Below are positions 1 to 8,989 of a DNA stretch of 64,000 nucleotides, in pieces (positions within the stretch are counted from its first letter, which is position 1; each line of letters opens with the position of its first letter). Below the pieces are notes generated by a model. That model was not told the origin of the DNA. It did not search any database and saw only the letters and a program-made list of their open reading frames with translations. The position numbers and the translations under genes were made by a program. Source of the stretch: Microbispora amethystogenes (GTDB lineage Bacteria > Actinomycetota > Actinomycetes > Streptosporangiales > Streptosporangiaceae). Location: NCBI RefSeq assembly GCF_016863015.1, contig NZ_BOOB01000039.1, positions 62,001 through 126,000 on the forward strand, written 5' to 3'.

Positions 1-3000
1 GCGGTCCTCGTCGTCCCGGTGCTGTTCGTCGCCACCCGCGACCCGGAGACCAGGCGGGTGCGGCTGCTGGCGTGGTGGCTGGCGGGGGTGGCCGCGGCGA
101 CCCTCTGGTGGACCGTCCCGCTGCTGCTCATGGGCAGGTTCGCGTTCTCGTTCCTGCCCTACACCGAGAGCGCGGCGACGACGACCCAGGTGACCTCGCT
201 GCCGAACATCCTGCGCGGCACCGCGGACTGGGTGACCTCGATCACGGGCGGCGTGGGTCCGACGATGCCGGTCGGCTTCGAGCTCACCCACGCGACCTGG
301 GCGGCCGTGGCGACGTGCCTGCTGGCCGCGATCGGGCTCGCCGGCGTGCTGCGGGCCGACGTGCCGCACCGGCTGTTCCTGACGCTGACGCTGCTGGCGG
401 GCCTGCTCGTCATGTCGGCGGGCCACCTGGGCGCGCTGGAGTCGCCGCTCGCCCCGGCGGTCCGCGAGCTGATCGACGGTCCCCTCGCGCCGCTGCGGAA
501 CCTGCGCAAGTTCGACCCCGTGGTGCGTCTTCCGCTCGCGCTCGGCATCGCCCACGTGCTCGCCGTCGTACGGCGTCCGCGCTTCAGGGCCCGGTTCGGA
601 GCACGGTTCCTGACGGCCGGAGTGGTGGCCGCGCTGGCGGGGGTCACGCTGCCGGCCATCCAGCTCGGGCTGGCCGGGCCGGGGACGTTCCGGGAGATCC
701 CCGGCTACTGGCACGACGCCGCCCGATGGCTGAACGGCCGGGCCGGCGACCAGGCGGTGCTGGCCCTGCCCGGGTCCGCGTTCGGGGAGTACACCTGGGG
801 GCGGCCGCTCGACGAACCCATGCAGCAACTCTTCACGGTGCGCTGGGCGGAACGGCAGATCGGCGCGGCCGGCTCGACCGGGCTGACCAGGGTGCTCGAC
901 GCGGTGGACCGGCAGGTGGCCGCCGGGCGCGGGTCTCCGGGTCTGCACGAGGTGCTGGCCCGCCTCGGTGTCCGGTTCCTCCTGGTGCGCAACGACCTGG
1001 ACCGCCGCGCCATGGAGGGCACTCTTCCCGCGCGTGTGCACCAGGCGCTCGCCGACACCGAGGGCGTCGCCAGGGTCGCCTCGTTCGGCCCCGACGTCGG
1101 GTCGAGCTGGGACATGGACGACGCCGTCCTGGGCCAGGATCCGGCCTACCCCGCGCTGGAGGTGTACGAGGTCGGCGGCGCCGCCGACGTCGTCTCGCTG
1201 CTCCCGGCCGGTGACCTGCTGCGGGTGTACGGAGCTCCGGAAGGGCTGCTCGACCTGGCCGACCAGGGGCTGCTGAGCGGTCGATTCGGGGAGCGCCCCA
1301 CGGTGCTGAACGCCGACCCCGGCGACGCCCGTGAGGCCGTCGTCACCGACTCCCTCCGCCGCAGGCAGCGGCACTTCGGCACCATCCGGAGGGGTGTCTC
1401 GCCGACGCTCGCCGACGGGGAGTCGCCGCCGGGAACCGGGGTGGTGGACGACTACCTGGAGCCGGGCTGGGCGCCGTTCTCCGCAACGGCCGCCTACACC
1501 GGTATAGCGGGCGTGTCGGCCTCCTCGTCGGCCTCCGACCCCGGCACCATCGCCATGCCGCAGTCGCCCGGCTATCTGCCGTACGCCGCCCTCGACGGGA
1601 ACCCGTGGACGATGTGGCGGTCGGGCGGCACGGACGGGCCACTCGGCCAGTGGATCAGGATCGACTTCGAGCGGCCGCTGCGGCTCGCCGGGATCGGGGT
1701 GCGGTTCGTCACCGATCCCGTCCTCGGGCCGCCGCCCGTCCGGGTCGCCGTGGAGACGGCGGCCGGCCGCGTCGAGCAGGACCTCACGGATGTCGCGGAG
1801 ACCGGCGGCTCCCAGAGCCTGCGGGTCCCCGACGGGCCGTCGTCCTGGCTCCGGCTGCGTGTCCTGCGGCTGGCCGAACAGCCGGAGGACGTGTTCGGCA
1901 CGTCGGTGGGCATCGCGGAGATCACCGTTCCCGGCCTGACCACCGGCCGGACGTACCGGTCGCCGGACGTCTCGGGGCAGACCGCCGGGACGCCCACGAC
2001 GTACGTCATGACCAGGGCGGGGGGCGACGAATCGCCCTGCGTGCTCGGGCCGGTCCGGTGGCTGTGTCAGCCGTCGTCGGAGCGGCAGGGGGAGGAGAGC
2101 TACACCTTCGACCACACCGTCACGGTCCCTGCGGCCGGTTCTGTGACGCTGACCGGCCGGGCCGTGCTGCGGGACGCCGCCGCCATCGACCGGTACGCGC
2201 AACTGACCGAGTTCCCGCAGGTCAGCGGGTCGAGTGTGGCCGTCGACCAGCCGGTGGCGGCGGCCAGGTCGGCCTTCGACGGCGATCCGCGCACCACGTG
2301 GATCAGCGGCGAGAACGACCGCCATCCCGAGCTGTCGATCCGGTGGGCGAAGGCCAGGACGGTCGGCCGGATCGTCGTCCAGCGCCCGAAGGGAGCGCGT
2401 CCGTGGACGTCGGTGCTGATCACGGCGGCCGGCGGCAGCGTGCGCGGCGGCTGGCTCGACGACGAGGGCGAGGTGCGGTTCCGCCCGGTGAAGACCGACC
2501 GGCTGCGCGTCCAGTTCTCCCCGGCGGCCCCGCCGCTGCAGGTCACCGACGTGCTGATCGACGGGGTGAAGCCGCTGCCGGACATCGCCGGGGTCCCGTT
2601 CACCCTCGACTGCGGCTTCGGGCCGGCCCTCATGATCGGCGGCGAGCGGGTCGTGACCCGCGTCGAGGGCGTCTACGGCGACGTGCTGACCGGGCGCCCG
2701 CTGCGCTTCACCTCCTGCGGCAAGGTGCGCGTCGCCCCGGGCGCCACCCGGGTGCGGGCCGTGCCGCTGGACCCGTTCCGGGTGGACTCCGTCGTGATGG
2801 ACGGCGTGAAGGGTGCCGTGAAGGATGGCGTGGACCCGGCACCAGCCGCCACTCCGGAGTTCTCCGGGAAAACCTCGGCCGGGTCCTGGGGCGCCTCGCG
2901 GCGCACGGTGTCCGTCTCGGCTGAGGCCGACGCCTACCTGGTGCTGGGGGAGAACTTCAACCCGGGCTGGACCGCCACGGTCGCCGGGCACACCCTGACA

Positions 3001-3615
3001 GCCGTGAAGATCGACGGCTGGCGGCAGGCGTGGCGGATCCCCGCGGGCACGTCGGGGGTCGTCCGGCTCGACTACCCGCCCGACCGGGTCTACCGCGTCG
3101 TGCTCGTCGCGGGCTTCGCCGGTCTGCTCCTGGTGGCGTTCCTCGCGACGCGTCCGGTCCGCCTGCGCGCCCCGCGGGCCGTACGGACCCGGGAGGCGGT
3201 AGTGAGCCGGTGGCTGCCGGCTCCGGTCGCGGCCCTGGCGGGGTGGTGGATCGCCGGTCCCGCGGGTCTCGCGGTGGTCACCGGGTGCGTCCTCGCCGCC
3301 CTGTGGGGCGGACCGGCGCTCGGTCGTCTCCTGCGCTCGCCGCTGCCTGTGGTGTCACTGCTCGTGCCCGCCGGGGTGCTGGCGACCCTCTCGTGGGGCG
3401 ACTCCTGGCAGCAGCGGGCCGCGCAGTTACTCTGCCTGCCCGTTGTCGCGGCGCTGCTGGTCGCGCTCACCGCGGCCGGGACCAGGACGTCGGCCGGGAC
3501 CGAGACGCCGGCCGAGCCGCCGGGCGGGCTCCTCGACGAGGAAGTGGCTCAGGGTGGCGACCAGGACCGAGACGGGCACGACCGCGAGCAGCACCGGCCA
3601 GAACCCGCCCGTTAG
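1..3615 (+). CDS. AftD-like alpha-(1->3)-arabinofuranosyltransferase (5' partial)
   Basis: The reading frame is open from base 1, so the true start lies upstream of the window. The visible part matches the DUF3367/AftD family of membrane glycosyltransferases that use decaprenyl-phosphoarabinose to extend cell-wall arabinan. Hydrophobic segments lie near the visible start. Two discoidin (F5/8 type C)-like lectin modules follow, at about residues 500-640 and 750-860 counted from base 1, each with the typical A-x-D-G-(N/D)-P-x-T-x-W core (ALDGNPWTMW and AFDGDPRTTW). The C-terminus has a beta-rich NFNPGW region and several membrane helices from about residue 1030. The last 63 codons overlap the convergent acyltransferase gene. 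The family is firm; the exact sugar substrate in this organism is inferred. Confidence 0.82.
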   Translation, partial: AVLVVPVLFVATRDPETRRVRLLAWWLAGVAAATLWWTVPLLLMGRFAFSFLPYTESAATTTQVTSLPNILRGTADWVTSITGGVGPTMPVGFELTHATWAAVATCLLAAIGLAGVLRADVPHRLFLTLTLLAGLLVMSAGHLGALESPLAPAVRELIDGPLAPLRNLRKFDPVVRLPLALGIAHVLAVVRRPRFRARFGARFLTAGVVAALAGVTLPAIQLGLAGPGTFREIPGYWHDAARWLNGRAGDQAVLALPGSAFGEYTWGRPLDEPMQQLFTVRWAERQIGAAGSTGLTRVLDAVDRQVAAGRGSPGLHEVLARLGVRFLLVRNDLDRRAMEGTLPARVHQALADTEGVARVASFGPDVGSSWDMDDAVLGQDPAYPALEVYEVGGAADVVSLLPAGDLLRVYGAPEGLLDLADQGLLSGRFGERPTVLNADPGDAREAVVTDSLRRRQRHFGTIRRGVSPTLADGESPPGTGVVDDYLEPGWAPFSATAAYTGIAGVSASSSASDPGTIAMPQSPGYLPYAALDGNPWTMWRSGGTDGPLGQWIRIDFERPLRLAGIGVRFVTDPVLGPPPVRVAVETAAGRVEQDLTDVAETGGSQSLRVPDGPSSWLRLRVLRLAEQPEDVFGTSVGIAEITVPGLTTGRTYRSPDVSGQTAGTPTTYVMTRAGGDESPCVLGPVRWLCQPSSERQGEESYTFDHTVTVPAAGSVTLTGRAVLRDAAAIDRYAQLTEFPQVSGSSVAVDQPVAAARSAFDGDPRTTWISGENDRHPELSIRWAKARTVGRIVVQRPKGARPWTSVLITAAGGSVRGGWLDDEGEVRFRPVKTDRLRVQFSPAAPPLQVTDVLIDGVKPLPDIAGVPFTLDCGFGPALMIGGERVVTRVEGVYGDVLTGRPLRFTSCGKVRVAPGATRVRAVPLDPFRVDSVVMDGVKGAVKDGVDPAPAATPEFSGKTSAGSWGASRRTVSVSAEADAYLVLGENFNPGWTATVAGHTLTAVKIDGWRQAWRIPAGTSGVVRLDYPPDRVYRVVLVAGFAGLLLVAFLATRPVRLRAPRAVRTREAVVSRWLPAPVAALAGWWIAGPAGLAVVTGCVLAALWGGPALGRLLRSPLPVVSLLVPAGVLATLSWGDSWQQRAAQLLCLPVVAALLVALTAAGTRTSAGTETPAEPPGGLLDEEVAQGGDQDRDGHDREQHRPEPAR

Positions 3616-4704
3616 GGGCTTCATGTCCGCGAGCCGGTAGAGGACGGCGATCACCAGGACATGCCACAGGAACAGGCTGTAGGAGACGCGGCCAAGGAAG
3701 CGCATGACCGGGTTGCCGAGGGCCCGGTCGGCGAAGCCTGGCCGGCCGTCCGAGAGGGCCAGGGGCGCGACGAGGAAGACCGCCGTGACGCCGTAGAGGG
3801 CGGTCTTGAAGCACGAGGCCCAGAACGTGTCGCCGCTCAGGGTCCTGGGGCCGGTCAGTTCGGTGCTCGCGACGACGAAGGTCAGCGCGGAGATCAGCCA
3901 GCAGGCGCCGGCGGAGGAGCCCAGCGTGCGGCACAGCACGCCCACCCGGCCGGCCGGCTGCTCCTTCGCCCAGGCGGCGAACAGGGAGACGGCCATGCCC
4001 AGGGCGAACCACAGCAGGTAGCGCGGCAGGTGCAGGCCCATCATCGGCTTCCACGTGGGCCAGAAGGTCGCGGCGATGTAGGCGAACGAGACCGAGCCGA
4101 GGAGGGCGAGCGCGAGCAGGGCGCGAGAACCCCTCCGGTTCACGTCACCGCTCCCGCGCGCCGCCAGGAACGCGACTCCCGCGCCGATCAGCGGAAGCGC
4201 CAGATAGAAGGTCGCCTCCACCGGGAGGGTCCACATCTGGTAGAGCCCCTCGGGGCCGGTTCCGGTCCACCACGGGTCGGGATCGTAGATCGAGAGCAGG
4301 CCGAGCCATTCGACCCACGTCCGCACCGAGCCCAGCCGCGCGGAGTGGAACAGGACGAGCCCGGCGGTCACCGCCACCCAGTAGGCCGGAAGCACGCGGA
4401 GCGCACGCCGCCACAGGTAGACGCGGGTGCCGGGGCGTCGCCCCGCACCGAAGAGGGCGGCCGCCCAGGGGCGGTAGAGAAGCAGGCCGGAGAGCACGAA
4501 GAAGATAGCGACGCCCACGTCGCCGTGGGCGACGAGCCAGGAGAACTCCGAGTCGCCGTACATCTCCCCGGTCACCGAGGCGACGTGCAGCGTCAGCACG
4601 AGCAGCGCGGCGACCGCGCGGATTCCGTCGAGGGAGTTCTGATGACCGCCGTCGCCGGGGACCGGTCCCGCCGGCGTGCCGAGGTCGACCTGTGTGGCGG
4701 TCAA
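3427..4704 (-). CDS. Acyltransferase 3 family membrane O-acyltransferase
   Basis: This 425-residue integral membrane protein has about ten hydrophobic segments. It fits the acyltransferase-3 (OafA/YrhL-like) family, which transfers acetyl or other acyl groups to sugars of cell-surface glycans or to secondary metabolites. Family marks are LDGIRAVAAL with LTLHVA near the N-terminus (the catalytic-type His), FFVLSGLLLYRPW, the R-R-x-x-R-V-x-P-A-Y segment, and the C-terminal SYSLFLWHV and FLVEEPARRL motifs. The start is TTG at 4704 with GGAG nine bases upstream. The C-terminal 63 codons lie antisense to the end of the arabinofuranosyltransferase, so the two genes overlap tail to tail. Acylation of arabinan or other envelope glycan is suggested by context only. 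Confidence 0.85.
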   Translation of the reverse strand: MTATQVDLGTPAGPVPGDGGHQNSLDGIRAVAALLVLTLHVASVTGEMYGDSEFSWLVAHGDVGVAIFFVLSGLLLYRPWAAALFGAGRRPGTRVYLWRRALRVLPAYWVAVTAGLVLFHSARLGSVRTWVEWLGLLSIYDPDPWWTGTGPEGLYQMWTLPVEATFYLALPLIGAGVAFLAARGSGDVNRRGSRALLALALLGSVSFAYIAATFWPTWKPMMGLHLPRYLLWFALGMAVSLFAAWAKEQPAGRVGVLCRTLGSSAGACWLISALTFVVASTELTGPRTLSGDTFWASCFKTALYGVTAVFLVAPLALSDGRPGFADRALGNPVMRFLGRVSYSLFLWHVLVIAVLYRLADMKPLTGGFWPVLLAVVPVSVLVATLSHFLVEEPARRLGRRLGPGRRPGPGRGERDQQRRDNGQAE

Positions 4705-4879
4705 AGCTGATCACTCCGGCACATAGGCGTACGATCGGCACACTGTATCTCAGCCAGGCGTCACTCGTTAGAACGTGTTCTTGGCGGCGGTCACGAGCCC
4801 GCACTACGATACGCGGGCCAACCAGACCAACTCGGCATAACAGGTTCCAGGCCGTACTGGGGAGATCCCGGAGGACTTG

Positions 4880-5812
4880 ATGAGACGGACCGGTGGACTC
4901 GTTCTCCTCGCGCTGGGGGTGTTCTTCGTCGTGCTGGCGCCGCTCCTCCGCTTCTGGGCGGCGGACCGGCTCGTGCACGCGCCCGCGGACCAGGACAGCA
5001 CGACCGAACTGAGCGCGCCGAACGCCCGCTACTTCAGCGTCGCCGACATGAAGGTCCTCACCGGGAACCTCGCCATCACCGTGACGACCCGCGGCGACAC
5101 GGAGGAGTCGGCAGGCGACCACGTCGTGTGGGACCAGTTCACCAATGTCAACGACGTCACCAACGAACGTCGCGGCATCTCCTTCAGCCTGTTCCGCAGT
5201 GCCTTCAACAAGTACGACGGCACCGGCGTGAACTGCTGCCAGGTCAACGTGGACAAGACGCCGGTGCGGCTGCAGGGGCAGATCTTCCTGTTCCCCTTCG
5301 GGGTCGAGAAGAAGACCTACTCCGTCTACAACCCCGCCGCCAAGCAGGCCTTCCCGGCGGAGTTCGCCGGTGAGGAGGTGCTGGACGGGTTGCGGGTCTA
5401 CCGGTTCGTGCAGGAGATCCCCCCGACGGTCACCGACACGCTCAAGGTGCCCGCCACCGTGCTCGGGATGAAGGGGAAGGGGGACAAGCAGGCCGAGCGC
5501 GTGTACGACGGCACGACCACCTTCTGGGTCGAGCCCGAAACCGGTCTGCCGGTCAAGCAGGAGCAGAAGCGTCACGAGGTGCTGAAGACGGAGGACGGCG
5601 TCGAGCGCACACCCGCCCTCGTCGGCACCGCGACCTACACCCCGGAGACGGTCGGCTCGCTCGTCCGCACGGCCAGGGACAACATGAACCAGATCACGCT
5701 GCTGAAGACCACGATCCCGCTGGTCTCGCTGATCGTCGGTCTCGCGCTCCTCCTCGTCGGCGCCTGGCTCATGCGGCCGGAGCGGCCCCAGTATCCGGAT
5801 CAGGCGTCGTGA
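4880..5812 (+). CDS. DUF3068 domain-containing membrane protein
   Basis: The 310-residue protein has one N-terminal membrane segment (about residues 5-24), a large extracytoplasmic beta-rich domain and a second membrane segment near the C-terminus (about residues 275-298). This layout and the sequence match the actinobacterial DUF3068 family (PorA-like in Corynebacteriales nomenclature), whose function is not settled. I chose ATG 4880 over the in-frame TTG at 4877 because GGAGGA ends four bases before the ATG. The stop overlaps the GTG of the racemase by four bases, so the two are translationally coupled. The proximity to arabinan genes hints at an envelope role. Confidence 0.8.
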   Translation: MRRTGGLVLLALGVFFVVLAPLLRFWAADRLVHAPADQDSTTELSAPNARYFSVADMKVLTGNLAITVTTRGDTEESAGDHVVWDQFTNVNDVTNERRGISFSLFRSAFNKYDGTGVNCCQVNVDKTPVRLQGQIFLFPFGVEKKTYSVYNPAAKQAFPAEFAGEEVLDGLRVYRFVQEIPPTVTDTLKVPATVLGMKGKGDKQAERVYDGTTTFWVEPETGLPVKQEQKRHEVLKTEDGVERTPALVGTATYTPETVGSLVRTARDNMNQITLLKTTIPLVSLIVGLALLLVGAWLMRPERPQYPDQAS

Positions 5813-6531
5813 GACATCTCGGCGTTCTCGCGCACAGCACGGGAGGAGCGGCCCTCTGCTTCCTCACGTTCTGCGAGGAGGGTTTCCACCGGACCGGCCG
5901 CAACGAGCATCCCGACATCACCCTGGACTACATCGCCTTCGGGTACAGCATGCCCGCCTGGGAGGCGGGGGACCACGCGACCATCCGGGCCACCCTGGCC
6001 ACGAGCGCCGATCGGCTCGCGCGGGCCGGCGCCGACTTCTTCGTCTGCCCCGACAACACTGCCCACCTGGCCCTGGAGGCGCCGGGACCGGACCTCCCGC
6101 TGCCGGGCCTGCACATCGCCGAGGTCGTCGCGGAGCAGGCTGCGGCGGAGGGGCGCACCCGGGTCGGCATCCTCGGCACCAAATACACGATGGACGGCCC
6201 GCTGTATCCCCGTGCGCTCGCCGCCCGCGGGATCGCCGCCGAACTTCCGGACGCCGCCGACCGCGACCTCGTCAACGAGGTCGTCTTCACGGAACTGGTG
6301 AACGGCGTGATCAGCGAGGCGTCGCGCCGGGAGTACCTCCGGGTCATCGAACGGCTGGCCGGCCGCGGTTGCGACGCCGTCGCCCTCGTCTGCACCGAGA
6401 TCCCGTTGCTGATCACGCCCGAGGTCTCCCCCCTGCCGACCCTGGACTCGACCCGTCTGCTGGCCCGTGCGGCGTACGACGTCTCTGTCGGCGAGCGGGC
6501 GATGCCGGTCTGGCGCGGCGGCCCGCTGTGA
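5809..6531 (+). CDS. Aspartate/glutamate racemase family protein
   Basis: This 240-residue cytoplasmic enzyme belongs to the Asp/Glu/hydantoin racemase superfamily, which inverts the alpha carbon of acidic amino acids without PLP by two-base cysteine chemistry. Both catalytic cysteines are visible: Cys80 in VCPDNTAH and Cys195 in VCTEIPLL. The length matches bacterial aspartate racemases. The GTG start shares GTGA with the stop of the DUF3068 gene. A D-amino acid for peptidoglycan would fit the envelope-gene context, but the substrate cannot be read from the sequence. A strong palindromic terminator follows. Confidence 0.85.
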   Translation: MRHLGVLAHSTGGAALCFLTFCEEGFHRTGRNEHPDITLDYIAFGYSMPAWEAGDHATIRATLATSADRLARAGADFFVCPDNTAHLALEAPGPDLPLPGLHIAEVVAEQAAAEGRTRVGILGTKYTMDGPLYPRALAARGIAAELPDAADRDLVNEVVFTELVNGVISEASRREYLRVIERLAGRGCDAVALVCTEIPLLITPEVSPLPTLDSTRLLARAAYDVSVGERAMPVWRGGPL

Positions 6532-6547
6532 GCGTGTGACGAAAAGG

Positions 6548-6584
6548 GGGAGGCTCCCCCGCCGGTCGGGCGGGGGAGCCTCCC
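6548..6584. terminator. Bidirectional hairpin terminator
   Basis: The arms 6548-6563 and 6569-6584 are perfect 16-base reverse complements around a five-base loop. The hairpin lies between the convergent racemase and protease genes and can serve both strands. An A-run precedes it (6542-6545), which gives U residues after the stem on the minus-strand transcript. Confidence 0.85.
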
Positions 6585-6609
6585 TTCACTGGTGGTCAGT
6601 TGGCAGGGA

Positions 6610-7767
6610 TCAGCCGGTGACCAGGGTCAGGCCGTAGACGGAGAGGATCTCGTTGACGGGCTGGAAGTAGGTGGTGCCGCCGCTGGAGCAGTTGCCGGAG
6701 CCGCCGGAGGTCACGCCCTGGGCCTGGCTGCCCGAGATGAACGAGCCGCCGGAGTCGCCGGGCTCGGCGCAGACGTTGGTGCGGGTCAGGCCGCTGACCG
6801 TGCCCTGCGAGTAGCGGACGCTGGCGTTGAGCTGCTGCACGGTGCCGCAGTGCCAGCCGGTGGTCGAGCCGGACCGGCAGATCGAGGACCCGACGGCGGC
6901 CACGGAGGAGCCCTTCACGACGACGTTGCCGCCGCTGTAGTTGTTGACCCAGGGCCTGACGGTCCAGTTGCTGTTGACCGCCGCCCAGGAGTAGTCGTTG
7001 CCGGGGAACGAGTAGCCCTGGAAGGTGCCCATGAGGACGTGGTTGTAGCCGTACACGGTGCTTCCGGCGGTGGCGCAGTGCCCGGCGTCGACGAACCCGG
7101 GCGTGCTGCCCTTGCGTACGGAGAAGCCGATCGAGCAGCGGGCCGAGCTGCCGATGTAGTAGGCGTCGCCGCCGCGGACGTCGTAGAAGGTCTGCGGCGC
7201 CTCGCTCGACTGCTCGACCCGTACGGCCGACTTGTCGACGCCGCTGGCCGCGACGAGCTTCTCGGCCGCGGCGGTGTCGGAGGCCAGTACGACCACGCTG
7301 TTGGTGCGCACGTCGACGTACCAGAGGGACGCGGCGGAGGCGGGCGCGCCGGCGGCGGCCTTGTCCAGCGCGGCCTCGGCGGCGTCGAGAGCGGCCAGGT
7401 TGCGGGCGACGATCGTCGGCTGCGCGCCCGCGGAGAGGATGGCGCCCGCCTTCGAGGCGTCGGTGGTGGCGACGATCAGGCTGTCGGAGGTGACGCCGGA
7501 GACCCAGGATCCGGCGTAGGCCTCGCCGAGCGTGGCCCGGACCTTGGCGTCGGTGTTCATGGCCTTGGCCTCGTTGGCCAGACGGGCGTTCGCCTGGTCG
7601 GCGCTGAGCCCGAGGTCGCGCTGCATCGCCTCGATCATGCCGGGCGACGGAGTGCCGATGGAAGAGGCGGAGGAGTTGCTCGGCTCGGCCATGGCCGGGG
7701 TGGCGACCGTGGCGAGGGCCGTGACGGCCAGGGCGCATGCGGCGGTTACCGTGCGTCTGCGGAGCAT
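6610..7767 (-). CDS. Secreted S1E serine protease with alpha-lytic-type prodomain (streptogrisin-like)
   Basis: This is a preproenzyme of 385 residues. A Sec signal peptide (residues 1-27, ending AMA) is followed by a prodomain of about 160 residues that acts as folding chaperone in this family. A chymotrypsin-fold protease domain begins around residue 170. The catalytic triad is visible as His in FVDAGHC, Asp in GNDYSW and Ser in EPGDSGGS. Cysteine pairs suggest disulfides. ATG 7767 was chosen over the upstream ATG at 7824 because AAGGAGAG lies eight bases before it and the signal peptide begins there. It is a stand-alone gene for extracellular protein breakdown. Specificity (streptogrisin B, C or D type) is not determined. 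Confidence 0.92.
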   Translation of the reverse strand: MLRRRTVTAACALAVTALATVATPAMAEPSNSSASSIGTPSPGMIEAMQRDLGLSADQANARLANEAKAMNTDAKVRATLGEAYAGSWVSGVTSDSLIVATTDASKAGAILSAGAQPTIVARNLAALDAAEAALDKAAAGAPASAASLWYVDVRTNSVVVLASDTAAAEKLVAASGVDKSAVRVEQSSEAPQTFYDVRGGDAYYIGSSARCSIGFSVRKGSTPGFVDAGHCATAGSTVYGYNHVLMGTFQGYSFPGNDYSWAAVNSNWTVRPWVNNYSGGNVVVKGSSVAAVGSSICRSGSTTGWHCGTVQQLNASVRYSQGTVSGLTRTNVCAEPGDSGGSFISGSQAQGVTSGGSGNCSSGGTTYFQPVNEILSVYGLTLVTG

Positions 7768-7882
7768 GTGGGGCTCTCCTTGTCTTCGGGGGGTGCCGTC
7801 AACGTAACCGACCATCCGCGTCATGCGGATCTATCAGTTCGCCCCTATCACGGCGTTATGGAAAGCTCCTCCGCGAAGGATG

Positions 7883-8842
7883 TCACGGCACGGCACCATA
7901 GTCAGGATTGGTGACGAGCCAGTCCGCATAGCGTGAGCTGCGCCTGACGGCGTCAGCGTACGCGGCCCGTGCCTGGGCCGCCACAACCGGCGCGGCCCGC
8001 GCGCCGATCGAGCCCGAGTGCCAGCCGAGCAGGTGCCGCCAGCCCAGCGGAGCCCCCGCCAGCGGCATCATCACGAGCCCGGACGTGAGCTGGAACGTGG
8101 CCTGGCACAGGGCGACGGCCTTGCCGACCCCGACCAGGTGCAGGCAGGTGCCCACGTCCGTCTCGTAGATGGACTCGGGCACGAACCCGGCGCGCGCGCA
8201 GGCGGTGGCGAAGCAGTCGGAGAAGCAACCGTCGCCGGGGGCCACCACCCAGCGCTCGTCGGCGAGGCGGGACAGCTCCAGTTCCTTCTCCCCGGCGAGG
8301 GGGTGCTCCTCGCCCAGGAGCACGAAGACCGGGTCCATGCCCACCGTGGTCCAGCTCATCGCGTCGGCCGCGGGCGGAGGGCTGTCGCCGCACCTGCCGA
8401 GGAGCACGAAGTCGAGCCGTCCGGCCGCGGCCAGCCCGGTCAGCTCGTCGGCCGACCAGGAGGTGCGGGTGGTGATCGGGATCCCGGGCTGCGCCGCGGT
8501 CAGCCGCTCGACGAGCCCGCCGAGTATGGGGCCGTGCGTGGCGCCGAGCCGGTAGCCGGGCAGCTTGACCGACGTGTTGGCGAACCGTACGGCGTCCTCC
8601 TGGAGGTCGCGTACGGCGGGCAGCAGCACCCGCGCGCGGGCCAGCACCATCTCACCGAGGGGAGTGGGGCGTGCGCCGTTGCGGTCGCGTTCGAACAGCG
8701 GCCCTCCGAGTGAGCGTTCGATGCGTTTGAGCTGGGCGGTGAGGGACGGTTGGGCGAGGCCGAGCCGGGTGGCCGCCTTCGTGACGCTCCCGGCTTCGGC
8801 TACCGCGTGCACGATCCTGAGGTGGCGGATCTCCAGATCCAT
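7883..8842 (-). CDS. LysR family transcriptional regulator
   Basis: A 319-residue LysR-type regulator. It has an N-terminal winged helix-turn-helix (residues 1-60, with SVTKAATRLGLAQPSLTAQLKRIE) and a C-terminal periplasmic-binding-like effector domain. Unusually, the effector domain has several cysteines (ATACARAG, ETDVGTCLHL, ALCQATF). It is divergent from the DUF89 gene, with 147 bases between them. An inverted repeat CCATACC/GGTATGG overlaps its own start codon, which fits autorepression. Its target is unknown; the divergent gene is the first candidate. Confidence 0.9.
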   Translation of the reverse strand: MDLEIRHLRIVHAVAEAGSVTKAATRLGLAQPSLTAQLKRIERSLGGPLFERDRNGARPTPLGEMVLARARVLLPAVRDLQEDAVRFANTSVKLPGYRLGATHGPILGGLVERLTAAQPGIPITTRTSWSADELTGLAAAGRLDFVLLGRCGDSPPPAADAMSWTTVGMDPVFVLLGEEHPLAGEKELELSRLADERWVVAPGDGCFSDCFATACARAGFVPESIYETDVGTCLHLVGVGKAVALCQATFQLTSGLVMMPLAGAPLGWRHLLGWHSGSIGARAAPVVAAQARAAYADAVRRSSRYADWLVTNPDYGAVP

Positions 8843-8871
8843 ACCGGGAAACTACGGCGACAGTGGTATGG
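8839..8871. promoter_or_regulatory. Inverted repeat at the LysR start, candidate operator
   Basis: CCATACC (8839-8845) and GGTATGG (8865-8871) form a perfect seven-base inverted repeat with a 19-base centre. The left arm contains the ATG of the LysR gene. The spacing suits a LysR-type regulator bound across the divergent promoters. Binding is inferred. Confidence 0.4.
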
Positions 8872-8989
8872 CCGCAATCCCACATTGTCATGAAATTTGA
8901 CTTTAACGCGTGAACGGAGGGGGCGGTGCGGCAGGTGCGACGCCCTGCGCTTTACTGACGGTGAGTGTCACGAGCGGGGAGGACGCCGG

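Noticed and set aside
6592-7914. A 440-codon plus-strand frame antisense to the protease
   Set aside because: Val/Gly/Ala-rich shadow with no fold signature; the protease on the minus strand has triad, prodomain and signal peptide.
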